A stretch of DNA of 13,243 bases from SZUA-521 sp041738285. Its GTDB lineage: Bacteria; Pseudomonadota; Gammaproteobacteria; Pseudomonadales; Azotimanducaceae. Below, piece after piece: positions 1 to 7,206 of the stretch; the stretch's first letter is position 1; each line of letters starts with the position of its first letter. The position numbers and the translations under genes are program-made. The stretch is from contig JBGSQB010000193.1 of the NCBI GenBank assembly GCA_041738285.1, forward strand, positions 1 through 13,243, read 5' to 3'. The notes below the pieces were generated by a model. It did not search any database. It saw only the letters and a list, made by a program, of their open reading frames with translations, and was not told the DNA's origin.

Positions 1-1929
1 ATTGCGGCCGTCGCGGTGGGCGCAGTGGCGGCACAGCGCGGCGCGCTGTCCGCGTACATCGCAACGCAAACCGGCAATCGCCAACTGTTCGAGTCGATGA
101 TGCAGTTTCTGCCGATCGGCATCTTCAGATCGGACACCACAGGGCAACTGAGATACTCGAACCCGGCCTTTCAGACCCTCACTGGACTCGGCGCCGCCCC
201 GACACAGGGGTGGCGCGATGTCGTCGTGGCGGCTGACCGCGAAAACGTGGATGCGGCATGGGATGCCTTCACGCATGGGCGCGATTTGTTCGATCAAGAG
301 TTCCGGCTTGCACCGCTCGGTAACCTGCGTTGGGTGGCTGTACGCGTAACTCCTGAGTACGAACACGGCAACGTGGCGGGTTATATCGGCACAGTGACGG
401 ACATCACCAGCCAACGAATCGCCGAAGACGCGCGCTCCCGCAGTGAAGCGCACGCCCAGGCAGTGCTCGACAATGCAGTCGACGCCATCATCACGATCGA
501 TGAGTCAGGCACCGTGCGCTCCTTCAACAAGGCCGCACAGCGGATATTTGGTTACGCCGCTAACGAAGTCATCGGGCACAACATCGACATGCTCATGCCG
601 GCGCCACACCGGGAACGGCACGATCAGTACGTGAAGCAGTATCTACACAGCGGTCAGGCGAAGATCATCGGCATCGGTCGCGAACTCGAAGCACTGCTGA
701 AAGACGGTCGTCGTATTCCGATTCACCTGTCGGTAAGCGAGGTTTCGCTGGAGGGGGAGCGCCATTTCACAGGCATGATCCGCGACATCTCCGCCGAGCG
801 CGCCGCCGCCGAGGAGATTCGACGCCAACACGAGCAACTGTCCGTCACCGTACAGAACGCGCCGATGGGTATTGCAACCTACCGCTTCGGTCATCCGTTC
901 ACTGCGATCAATCGCGCGTTTCAGCTCACCACCGGGTTCGATCAGGACCGGCTGCGCAGCATGATGTTGCTCGACATGGTGCACGTCGACGACCGCGCTG
1001 AACTCGAACGCCTCATGCAGCAGAGCGCCGCCGGCCTCATCGATCAGTTCGCATTGCGCATTAGAATCAAACGGGGGGACGGGACGATCGTACACTTGGC
1101 CACGCACCACGCCGTCACCCATGACGCCGCAGGCAACCCCGATCTGATCATTCTGCAAGCGGAGGACCTGACAGGTGAGTTGCAGGCCATCGAAGCCGAG
1201 CGTGAGCATCGCGACAAACTCACCCACGTCGCGCGGCTGTCGACGCTGGGTGAAATGACCGCGGGCATCGCTCACGAAATAAATCAGCCGCTCACGGCCA
1301 TTGCTATGTATGCCCAGTCCGGCGTGCGCATGCTCGACTCCGGTAACCCAAGCCCCGCGCGTCTGCGCGAAGCGCTGATTAAACTCAATGCGCAGTCCTT
1401 ACGCGCCGGCGCGGTGATCGATCGCATTCAGCGACTGGTGCGCAACCGCGAGGGCGTGCGCGAAGTGGCGGCCTCGAACGATCTCGTCACCGATATCCTG
1501 CGGCTGGCCGAGAGCGATGCGCGCGTGAACGATGCACAGATCCAGGTGGATCTGGAGCAGAACGCACCGTTGGTGCGCGTCGACCCGATTCAGATTCAGC
1601 AGGTGTTGTTGAACCTCGTGCGCAATGCGATCGACGCGATGCGCAGCATCGATTACGCGTATGGCAACGAGGTCACGATCTGCACGCGCCTGACCGACGA
1701 CACGGTGCGCATCGGCGTGATCGACACCGGCACCGGCGTATCAGCCGACTTCGCGCCACAGTTGTTCATCCCCTTCGCCACCACCAAAGAACTCGGCATG
1801 GGCATGGGACTTTCCATCTGCCGTTCCATTATCGAGGATCACGGTGGCAGGCTTGGCTACTACAATAACGATCTGCATGGCGCGACTTTCTACTTCGATC
1901 TGCCCAGGGAGACACGTGACGATGAGTGA
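1..1929 (+). CDS. fixL: FixL-like sensor histidine kinase with three PAS domains (5' partial)
   Basis: Membrane-associated or cytosolic sensor kinase predicted to phosphorylate the adjacent FixJ-like regulator. The frame is open to the left edge; the first in-window start is GTG at 16, without a clear ribosome binding site, so the true start is probably upstream. Numbering from 16: PAS1 about 28-135, PAS2 about 140-262, PAS3 about 270-390, kinase core about 400-637. The kinase shows the H box AHEINQPL (phospho-acceptor His420), N box around Asn537, G1 box IDTGTG near 570 and a GMGMGL G2 box near 597. PAS2 is strongly FixL-like: His202 in RHDQY aligns with the haem ligand of Bradyrhizobium FixL and Arg222 in IIGIGR with its distal arginine. 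These alignments are from memory. Haem binding and oxygen sensing are therefore plausible but inferred. The FixL name is by similarity; three PAS domains are more than the usual one or two. The stop overlaps the fixJ start by 8 bp. Confidence 0.88.
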   Translation: MAAVAVGAVAAQRGALSAYIATQTGNRQLFESMMQFLPIGIFRSDTTGQLRYSNPAFQTLTGLGAAPTQGWRDVVVAADRENVDAAWDAFTHGRDLFDQEFRLAPLGNLRWVAVRVTPEYEHGNVAGYIGTVTDITSQRIAEDARSRSEAHAQAVLDNAVDAIITIDESGTVRSFNKAAQRIFGYAANEVIGHNIDMLMPAPHRERHDQYVKQYLHSGQAKIIGIGRELEALLKDGRRIPIHLSVSEVSLEGERHFTGMIRDISAERAAAEEIRRQHEQLSVTVQNAPMGIATYRFGHPFTAINRAFQLTTGFDQDRLRSMMLLDMVHVDDRAELERLMQQSAAGLIDQFALRIRIKRGDGTIVHLATHHAVTHDAAGNPDLIILQAEDLTGELQAIEAEREHRDKLTHVARLSTLGEMTAGIAHEINQPLTAIAMYAQSGVRMLDSGNPSPARLREALIKLNAQSLRAGAVIDRIQRLVRNREGVREVAASNDLVTDILRLAESDARVNDAQIQVDLEQNAPLVRVDPIQIQQVLLNLVRNAIDAMRSIDYAYGNEVTICTRLTDDTVRIGVIDTGTGVSADFAPQLFIPFATTKELGMGMGLSICRSIIEDHGGRLGYYNNDLHGATFYFDLPRETRDDE

Positions 1930-2554
1930 ATCTGCCACCGTACATATCGTCGATGACGACGAGGCCGTACGCGACTCGATCAGCATGCTGTTGGAGACGA
2001 CCGGCATCGAGCACGCGCTGTATCCATCGGCCGTGGATTTCCTGGCCGCCTATGAAAAGTCGAAGCCGTCTCCGATCAAGGGCTGCATCGTGCTCGACAT
2101 CCGCATGCCCGGCATGAGCGGGCTGGAACTGCAGGAGGCGCTGAACGAACGGGCTTCCAACCTGCCGATCATCTTCATCACTGGCCATGGGGACATTCCG
2201 ATGGCGGTGGAAGCGATGCGCCGCGGCGCGCTCGATTTCGTTCGCAAGCCATTCAGCGACGAGGACCTGCTCGAGCGCATCAACGAGGCGCTGGCGCGCA
2301 ACGCCGATCACCTCGATGAGGCTGCGGCAGTGCGCGCCGCACACGAAGGCTTCGAGTCGCTGTCGCCGCGCGAGCGCGAGGTGTTTCATCGCGTCGCCGA
2401 CGGCCAGGCGAACAAGTTCGTGGCCATCGAACTCGGCATCAGCGAGCGCACCGTCGAGATCCATCGGGCTCAGGTGATGAAGAAGATGGGCGCACGCACG
2501 CTGGCGCAGCTGGTGCGGATGAAGATCAAACTCGAAGGCGTGGATGCCGCTTGA
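1922..2554 (+). CDS. fixJ: FixJ-like response regulator (receiver plus LuxR-type HTH)
   Basis: A 210-aa two-component response regulator, normal for FixJ/NarL-type proteins. ATG at 1922 is chosen because MSESATVHIVDDDE matches the usual receiver start; it overlaps the kinase stop by 8 bp, and a purine-rich AGGGAG lies just upstream. The receiver domain (about 1-122) has acidic residues Asp11-13, phospho-acceptor Asp59 in VLDIRMPG, the switch Thr87 in ITGHGD and Lys109 in RKPF. The C-terminal half (about 145-206) is a LuxR/FixJ helix-turn-helix starting LSPREREV with the recognition segment ISERTVEIHR. It should be phosphorylated by the upstream kinase and then bind DNA. In rhizobia FixJ activates fixK and nif/fix genes; here the nearby stress and cco genes are the obvious candidate targets, but no binding site is identified. 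The next gene, pncC, starts inside its end (11-bp overlap). Confidence 0.93.
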   Translation: MSESATVHIVDDDEAVRDSISMLLETTGIEHALYPSAVDFLAAYEKSKPSPIKGCIVLDIRMPGMSGLELQEALNERASNLPIIFITGHGDIPMAVEAMRRGALDFVRKPFSDEDLLERINEALARNADHLDEAAAVRAAHEGFESLSPREREVFHRVADGQANKFVAIELGISERTVEIHRAQVMKKMGARTLAQLVRMKIKLEGVDAA

Positions 2555-3059
2555 GCACGAACCGATCGCACGCGCGCTCGGTGATCTGGCAAAGGCTCGC
2601 GGGGCGCAGGTTGCGGCGGCGGAGTCGTGCACGGGCGGCCTGATCGCGGCGACCTGCACCGCGATACCACACAGCTCAGACTGGTTCGAAGGATCGCTGG
2701 TGACGTATCGGCTATCGGCGAAGCAGCGCGTGCTCGGCGTCAGCGCCGAATCCCTTGCTCAGTCGGGTGCGGTGAGCGAAGCGACGGTCACCGCGATGGC
2801 GCGGGGTGTGTTCGCCGCCTGCGACGCCACCCACTGCGTCGCCGTCACAGGCCTTGCCGGGCCGGGTGACGATGGTTCAGGGCTACCGGTGGGTACCGTG
2901 TGGCTTGCGTGGGCGGCTCGGGCGGACGATCACGTGGTCACGCGATGCATCGAGTTCAATGGGGACCGGGAAGAGATCCGGTCAGCTGCGACACGCGCGG
3001 CGCTGGAAGGGCTCATCGTTTTGCTGGAAATGGGGGACAGAGAACTTGGGGACAGTTGA
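2544..3059 (+). CDS. pncC: Nicotinamide-nucleotide amidohydrolase (CinA C-terminal domain family)
   Basis: Cytosolic enzyme predicted to hydrolyse nicotinamide mononucleotide to nicotinate mononucleotide plus ammonia, a pyridine nucleotide recycling step. The 171-aa product is the stand-alone amidase domain (the E. coli protein is about 165 aa), without the N-terminal MoeA-like domain of full CinA. Visible family motifs are AESCTGG at 26-32 (predicted nucleophile Ser28), GSLVTY with Lys60 shortly after, SGAVSE, VTGLAGPGDDG and PVGTVW. ATG at 2544 overlaps the fixJ stop by 11 bp and indicates coupled translation. The final ten residues (from Glu162) and the TGA stop come from the palindromic repeat at 3026-3129, so the tail EMGDRELGDS is probably not ancestral and lies outside the conserved core. 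The link to a FixLJ pair is unusual. Confidence 0.9.
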   Translation: MPLEHEPIARALGDLAKARGAQVAAAESCTGGLIAATCTAIPHSSDWFEGSLVTYRLSAKQRVLGVSAESLAQSGAVSEATVTAMARGVFAACDATHCVAVTGLAGPGDDGSGLPVGTVWLAWAARADDHVVTRCIEFNGDREEIRSAATRAALEGLIVLLEMGDRELGDS

Positions 3060-3129
3060 CCTATTTCGAGTGCGAGGCGATGTGCGACGGCGTGTGCGGT
3101 GCGAAATAGGTCAACTGTCCCCCATTTCC
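3026..3129. repeat. 104-bp palindromic (REP-like) element between convergent genes
   Basis: Perfect 21-bp inverted arms lie at 3048-3068 and 3102-3122, around a 33-bp loop. The left arm starts GGGGACAGTTGACC. Outside it, 3026-3040 (GGAAATGGGGGACAG) is a perfect reverse complement of 3115-3129, so the left half carries two GGGGACAG units and the right half one CTGTCCCC. The element starts inside pncC, supplies its stop codon, and ends one base before the usp stop codon on the other strand. There is no T-tract, so it is not a classical intrinsic terminator, although a strong hairpin in both transcripts could separate or stabilise them. The GGGGACAG palindrome resembles REP sequences spread by RAYT-type transposases; that assignment is by appearance only. 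Confidence 0.8.
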
Positions 3130-3130
3130 G

Positions 3131-3571
3131 CTACTCGTTCGGCACCCGCACTGCCAACACATCGCACTTGGCGCCGTGCAGCACGGCATTGGCCGTAGAC
3201 CCCAAGAGCAGCCGCCAACCGTGGCGGCCGTGGCTGCCGATGACGATCAGATCCACACCGCGGTCTTCCGCGAGGCGCTGAATCTGCGTCGCGGCATGCC
3301 CGCGTTCGATGAACTGCAGCTTGGCCGGAATGCCAAATGGCTTGGTCTTCTCGGTCATCTCCTGTTCGGCCCGTTTGAGCAGGTCCGATTCGAAGTGATC
3401 GGGAAGCGCCCCGATGGCGGGTTCCATGCCGTAGTAGAAGTAGGCTGGCTCGAGCACATGAACGGCAGACAACTCCGCACCGTCCGCGGCCACGGACCTG
3501 GCGCGCTCGAGCACCGCCTCGGTCTCGCCGGCCAGGTCCAACGCAACCAGAATCTTGCGGTACTCGCTCAT
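3131..3571 (-). CDS. Universal stress protein, single UspA domain
   Basis: Cytosolic 146-aa protein of the UspA superfamily (adenine-nucleotide-binding alpha/beta fold), usually induced in stationary phase, low oxygen or other stress; its molecular role is not defined. It starts with the typical strand KILVALDL at 6-13 and carries the nucleotide-binding loop GSHGRHG (112-118) followed by GSTANAV (124-130). That is G-x2-G-x8-G-S, one residue shorter than the common x9 spacing, and similar to some single-domain proteobacterial Usps. The start is the ATG whose complement lies at 3569-3571, with GGGGAG as a good ribosome binding site upstream. It is convergent with pncC, separated only by the palindromic repeat, and divergent from hsp20, with which it shares a 141-bp control region. 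Confidence 0.9.
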   Translation of the reverse strand: MSEYRKILVALDLAGETEAVLERARSVAADGAELSAVHVLEPAYFYYGMEPAIGALPDHFESDLLKRAEQEMTEKTKPFGIPAKLQFIERGHAATQIQRLAEDRGVDLIVIGSHGRHGWRLLLGSTANAVLHGAKCDVLAVRVPNE

Positions 3572-3712
3572 TGCGGCTCCCCGTGAAAAACAAGTAGCCC
3601 ATTCAATCAGCTACGGCCCCTTGTTGCACTGCGGAAATCCCGTAGTGAATTCAACCGCGCCGTCGCCAAGAATTGCATGCAGTAAAGTCACGGATCAGTG
3701 GAGGACAGTCCA
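3572..3712. promoter_or_regulatory. Divergent control region between usp and hsp20
   Basis: This 141-bp gap separates the divergent usp (-) and hsp20 (+) genes and must hold promoters for both. It is also the only sizeable non-coding region upstream of the stress and cco genes. Near the + strand gene, GAGG at 3701-3704 serves as the hsp20 ribosome binding site. A weak heat-shock sigma-32-like pair, CTTGTTG at 3620-3626 and CCCGTAGT at 3639-3646, is visible, but its 12-bp spacer and mismatches make it only a candidate. Short palindromes TGAATTCA and TGCATGCA occur. No TTGAT-N4-ATCAA (FNR/ANR/FixK) box was found on either strand. Confidence 0.5.
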
Positions 3713-4147
3713 ATGGCCAACACACTGCGACCCTTCGATCTCCTGGAAGACTTCAATCGCGCATACGGCAATCTGCTTCGCACACCGTTTCTGCGCGGCG
3801 ATCGGGACTACTACACTGCGGGCGACTGGTTGCCCACCGCCGACATCAAGGAAGAGTCCACTCACTACGTGATCGTCATGGACGTGCCGGGCATCGATGC
3901 CGACGACATCGAGGTGACGGTGCACGATGGTGTGCTCAGCATTCGCGGTCATCGCGAGACCGAGTCGAAGAAAGAAGAAAAGCACATGGTGCGGATCGAG
4001 CGCGCCTGCGGCCATTTCGTCCGCCAGTTCCAATTGCCGAACGCGGTGGACTGCGACTCGGTCGATGCGAACGTCAAGAACGGCGTGCTCACGATCCGCC
4101 TGCCGAAGGCGAAGGAATCGCAGCCGAAACGTATCAAGGTCCGCTGA
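3713..4147 (+). CDS. Hsp20-family small heat-shock protein
   Basis: A 144-aa cytosolic ATP-independent holdase chaperone that should form oligomers and bind unfolding proteins. An N-terminal arm rich in aromatic and acidic residues (1-38, LRPFDLLEDF) precedes the alpha-crystallin domain (about 40-132). Hallmarks are WLPTADIKEE, VIVMDVPGID, GVLSIRGHR and the family signature NGVLTIRLPK at 123-132. The tail ends in PKRIKVR, where IKV may act as the C-terminal I-x-I/V oligomerisation motif. ATG at 3713 is preferred over GTG at 3698 because GAGG sits 8 bases before it and the protein then begins MANTLRPFD. It is followed after 30 bp by the tandem Usp gene, most likely in one transcript. Small Hsp20 and Usp genes often cluster with low-oxygen respiration genes in Proteobacteria. 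Confidence 0.92.
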   Translation: MANTLRPFDLLEDFNRAYGNLLRTPFLRGDRDYYTAGDWLPTADIKEESTHYVIVMDVPGIDADDIEVTVHDGVLSIRGHRETESKKEEKHMVRIERACGHFVRQFQLPNAVDCDSVDANVKNGVLTIRLPKAKESQPKRIKVR

Positions 4148-4177
4148 CGCGAATCAGCCCGTCGAGGAGGAACTCCA

Positions 4178-5095
4178 ATGCCCGCGCGCATCCATCACGG
4201 CGTGAAACGCATACTCATTGCCAGTGATACGCGCGAAGCGTTGCTCGACACAATGGAGAAGGTTGCGACGATCGAACACTACACGGGTGCCGCCGTCGAG
4301 GCGGCGCTCGTCATCTACGATCCGATCGCAGAAGAGCCCGAGGGCCACTTCTCGCGGGCCGAGACGCGCAAGATCATCGATCGAATCAAGGCAACAGAGC
4401 TCAAGGAACTCACGGCGGCACTCGGCGACTACGCGACGAGAATTGCGGACCTCACACCACGCATTCTGTTCAACAACAACGTCGCAGGTGCCATCGTCGC
4501 CGAAGCCAAAGCGTTCCAGGCCGATCTGGTACTCAAACCGCTGACCCGGTCGACCCGAATCACGGATCTGCTGCACGCGCCGGCCGACTGGCGCCTGATG
4601 CGTGACGCGCCCGCTCCCGTGCTGTTCACTCGGCCCGCCGGCTGGGCGAAGTCAGTACGCGTGCTGGCCGCGCTCGATGTATCGGACGCGCAGCATGAGA
4701 CCCTCAATCGCGCCATTCTCGAGCGCGCGGCACTGATGGCGACGGTACTTGGTGGCGATCTGCATGTGGTCAGCGTCTATCCATCACTCGGTCAGCAGAT
4801 GACAGACCTGCAGGTCGCCAACGACTTTGCTGCTATCAAAGTCGATATGCGCAAGCGTCGCGAAGCAGGCGTTTCCGAGTTGCTCAGTGCCCTGAAGCTC
4901 ACCGCCGAGATACATGTACTCGAAGGTCGTCCCCGCCACGTCATTGCGCATTTGTCGTCGCGTCTGGGATGTGGACTCACCGTGCTAGGCACGGCCGCGC
5001 GCAAAGGGTTGAAGAAGCTGCTGATCGGCAACACCGCCGAGGACATCACGCGTGAATTGAATACTGATATTCTCACCGTTCGCGCAGGCGACTGA
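4178..5095 (+). CDS. Tandem-domain universal stress protein (UspE-like)
   Basis: A 305-aa protein with two Usp folds in tandem, the architecture of UspE-type proteins. Domain 1 spans about 8-152 (RILIASD start) and lacks the glycine loop: the corresponding segment reads KPLTRSTRITDLL, so it probably does not bind ATP in the standard way. Domain 2 spans about 158-303 (RVLAALDVSD start) and carries GTAARKG at 271-277 and IGNTAEDI at 283-290, close to the UspE-type loop. The start at 4178 has a strong GAGGAGG ribosome binding site seven bases upstream. It lies 30 bp after hsp20 and only 37 bp before ccoN, so co-transcription with the oxidase genes is possible. Its role is presumably adaptation to low oxygen or energy stress; no enzymatic activity is visible. 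Confidence 0.9.
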   Translation: MPARIHHGVKRILIASDTREALLDTMEKVATIEHYTGAAVEAALVIYDPIAEEPEGHFSRAETRKIIDRIKATELKELTAALGDYATRIADLTPRILFNNNVAGAIVAEAKAFQADLVLKPLTRSTRITDLLHAPADWRLMRDAPAPVLFTRPAGWAKSVRVLAALDVSDAQHETLNRAILERAALMATVLGGDLHVVSVYPSLGQQMTDLQVANDFAAIKVDMRKRREAGVSELLSALKLTAEIHVLEGRPRHVIAHLSSRLGCGLTVLGTAARKGLKKLLIGNTAEDITRELNTDILTVRAGD

Positions 5096-5132
5096 ACGCC
5101 TCCACAGACCTCACGATTAGGAATCCAATTCG

Positions 5133-6581
5133 ATGTCGCTAGCAATCGAGCACCCGGACTACAACTATCGCGTCGTGAGGCAGTTCGCCATCATGACCGT
5201 CGTGTGGGGCATCGTCGGCATGGCTGTCGGCGTTCTGATCGCGGGGCAGCTGGCGTGGCCTGCGCTCAACTTCGAACTGCCATGGCTCTCGTACGGGCGC
5301 CTACGACCGCTGCATACGAACGCGGTCATCTTCGCCTTCGGCGGCTGCGCGCTGATGGCATCCGCTTTCTACGTCGTCCAGCGCACTTGCCGAGTACGCC
5401 TGATATCGGATGGCCTGGCCGGCTTCGTGTTCTGGGGTTGGCAGACGGTGATCGTGCTCGCGGCCATCACGCTGCCCCTTGGCATCACTTCGACCAAGGA
5501 GTATGCAGAGCTGGAGTGGCCGATCGACATTCTGATCGCCGTGGTCTGGGTCACGTTCGCAGTCGTGTTCTTCGGCACCATCGCCAAACGCACGATCAAC
5601 CACATCTACGTTGCCAACTGGTTCTTCGGCGCGCTGATCATCGGCGTCGCGGTCCTGCACATATTCAACAGCCTCGCCATACCGGTGACGCTCACCAAGT
5701 CGTACTCGATCTATGCGGGCTCGATGGATGCCATCATGCAGTGGTGGTACGGCCACAATGCGGTCGGTTTCTTTCTGACCGCAGGCTTACTCGGCATCAT
5801 GTACTACTTAGTGCCGAAGCAGGCGAACAGGCCGGTCTATTCGTACCGGCTGTCGATCGTGCACTTCTGGGCGTTGGTCGCGATCTATGTATGGGCGGGC
5901 CCCCACCACCTTCACTACAGTTCTCTACCGGACTGGGCGCAGAGTGTCGGCATGGTGATGTCGCTCGTGCTGTTGGCGCCATCCTGGGGCGGCATGATCA
6001 ACGGCATCATGACGCTGTCCGGTGCATGGGATAAGTTGCGCACCGACCCGATTCTCAAGTTTCTCATCGTGTCCTTGTCCTTCTACGGCATGTCGACCTT
6101 CGAAGGGCCCATGATGTCGATCAAGACAGTCAACGCACTGTCGCACAACACAGACTGGACCATTGGCCACGTGCACTCGGGGGCGCTGGGTTGGGTCGCC
6201 ATGGTGAGCATCGGCGCGATGTATCACCTGATCCCGCTGCTGTATGGCCGCAAGCAAGGTGAGATGTATTCGACTCGCCTGATCAATCTGCACTTCTGGC
6301 TGGCAACGCTCGGCACCGTGCTGTACATCGCATCGATGTGGGTGAACGGTCTGATGCAGGGACTGATGTGGCGGGCAACGAACGCCGACGGCACGCTCAC
6401 CTACTCGTTCATCGAGTCGGTCGAGGCGAGTTATCCGGGCTACTACATCCGCGCCCTCGGCGGCGCCATCTTTCTCTCCGGCATGCTGATCATGGCCTAC
6501 AACGTTTGGCGCACGACGACGTCCAGGGAAACGCGCAGCGAACTCGCGATCGCCACGCCGCTTGCCGCTGGGAGGGCGTGA
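5133..6581 (+). CDS. ccoN: cbb3-type cytochrome c oxidase subunit I
   Basis: Catalytic integral membrane subunit of the high-affinity cbb3 terminal oxidase, which reduces oxygen to water and pumps protons. It holds low-spin haem b and the haem b3/CuB centre. The 482-aa length is normal, with about 12 predicted helices. All ligand positions expected for the family are seen: His61 (RPLHTN) and His348 for haem b, His346 for haem b3 (both in GHVHSG), and His208 (WYGHN), His258 and His259 (GPHHLHY) for CuB. Tyr252 in IYVWAG is the expected cross-linked tyrosine of this C-family oxidase. ATG at 5133 has a modest AGGA ribosome binding site. The 37-bp gap before it carries no recognisable FNR/ANR/FixK box, so the promoter may lie further upstream or be of another type. 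ccoO follows after a 1-bp gap. Confidence 0.98.
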   Translation: MSLAIEHPDYNYRVVRQFAIMTVVWGIVGMAVGVLIAGQLAWPALNFELPWLSYGRLRPLHTNAVIFAFGGCALMASAFYVVQRTCRVRLISDGLAGFVFWGWQTVIVLAAITLPLGITSTKEYAELEWPIDILIAVVWVTFAVVFFGTIAKRTINHIYVANWFFGALIIGVAVLHIFNSLAIPVTLTKSYSIYAGSMDAIMQWWYGHNAVGFFLTAGLLGIMYYLVPKQANRPVYSYRLSIVHFWALVAIYVWAGPHHLHYSSLPDWAQSVGMVMSLVLLAPSWGGMINGIMTLSGAWDKLRTDPILKFLIVSLSFYGMSTFEGPMMSIKTVNALSHNTDWTIGHVHSGALGWVAMVSIGAMYHLIPLLYGRKQGEMYSTRLINLHFWLATLGTVLYIASMWVNGLMQGLMWRATNADGTLTYSFIESVEASYPGYYIRALGGAIFLSGMLIMAYNVWRTTTSRETRSELAIATPLAAGRA

Positions 6582-6582
6582 G

Positions 6583-7206
6583 ATGAGCACAAAAGTCGAA
6601 ACGAACGTCGCCCTGCTGATCGTGCTGACACTCGTCGCCGTCAGCGTTGGGGGGATGGTCGAGTTGTTTCCACTCGCGTTCCAGAGCCAGCGCACGCAAC
6701 CCATCGAGACGCTTTCGCCGCTCACCGCGCTCGAAGTCGAGGGTCGCGACATCTACATCCGTGAAGGCTGCCATGTCTGTCATACCCAAATGGTGCGGCC
6801 ACTGAGGGCCGAGACAGAACGCTATGGTCACTACTCCGTTGCTGGCGAAGACGTCTACGAACATCCCTTCCTGTGGGGTAGTAAGCGCACCGGACCGGAC
6901 CTCGCCCGGGTCGGCGGCCGCTACAGCGATGATTGGCATCGCGCTCACCTGCTCGATCCACGCAGCGTCGTGCCGCAGTCGAACATGCCGGCCTATCCGT
7001 GGCTGTTCGACGCGACCCTCGATGGCGTCGATACACCCGCCAAGCTCGCGGCGCTGCGCACCGTCGGCGTGCCGTATTCCGACGAAGACATCGCTGGCGC
7101 AACCGCGATCGTCGCAGGCCGCACCGAAAGCGAAGCTCTGATCACCTACCTGCAGAGCCTGGGTATCGACATGCTGAATTACACCACCACGGGAGGTGCG
7201 CAATGA
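6583..7206 (+). CDS. ccoO: cbb3-type cytochrome c oxidase subunit II (mono-haem c)
   Basis: Membrane-anchored mono-haem cytochrome c subunit that passes electrons from CcoP to CcoN. The 207-aa protein has one N-terminal transmembrane helix (about 9-31) and a periplasmic haem domain with CHVCH at 63-67. Met135 in SNMPAYPW is the likely axial methionine. The segments REGCHVCHTQMVRPLRAE and GPDLARVGGRYSDDWH are typical of CcoO. The start is ATG at 6583, one base after the ccoN stop, with GGGAGG upstream; an in-frame upstream start at 6562 would lie inside ccoN and lengthen the N-terminus without family support. Its end overlaps ccoQ by 4 bp (ATGA). Confidence 0.97.
   Translation: MSTKVETNVALLIVLTLVAVSVGGMVELFPLAFQSQRTQPIETLSPLTALEVEGRDIYIREGCHVCHTQMVRPLRAETERYGHYSVAGEDVYEHPFLWGSKRTGPDLARVGGRYSDDWHRAHLLDPRSVVPQSNMPAYPWLFDATLDGVDTPAKLAALRTVGVPYSDEDIAGATAIVAGRTESEALITYLQSLGIDMLNYTTTGGAQ

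Noticed and set aside
640..680. Loss of the haem ligand in FixL because Lys216 precedes IIGIGR
   Set aside because: Aligning by the helix motif RHDxY places the haem ligand at His202, which is present; Lys216 matches the non-ligand residue His214 of Bradyrhizobium FixL.
1829..2659. 276-aa open frame on the - strand across fixJ
   Set aside because: It lies wholly antisense to clear fixJ and pncC coding sequence; long antisense frames are expected at this GC content, and no recognisable domain is seen.
3048..3129. Rho-independent terminator between pncC and usp
   Set aside because: The hairpin is strong, but the loop is 33 bases and no T-tract follows on either strand, so it is listed as a repeat.
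3614..3626. Sigma-54 promoter (GG-N10-GC) upstream of hsp20
   Set aside because: The GG and GC are 9 rather than 10 bases apart and the flanking consensus is poor.
3620..3646. Sigma-32 heat-shock promoter for hsp20
   Set aside because: CTTGTTG and CCCGTAGT match only partly and the 12-bp spacer is short; it is noted in the intergenic feature but not called on its own.
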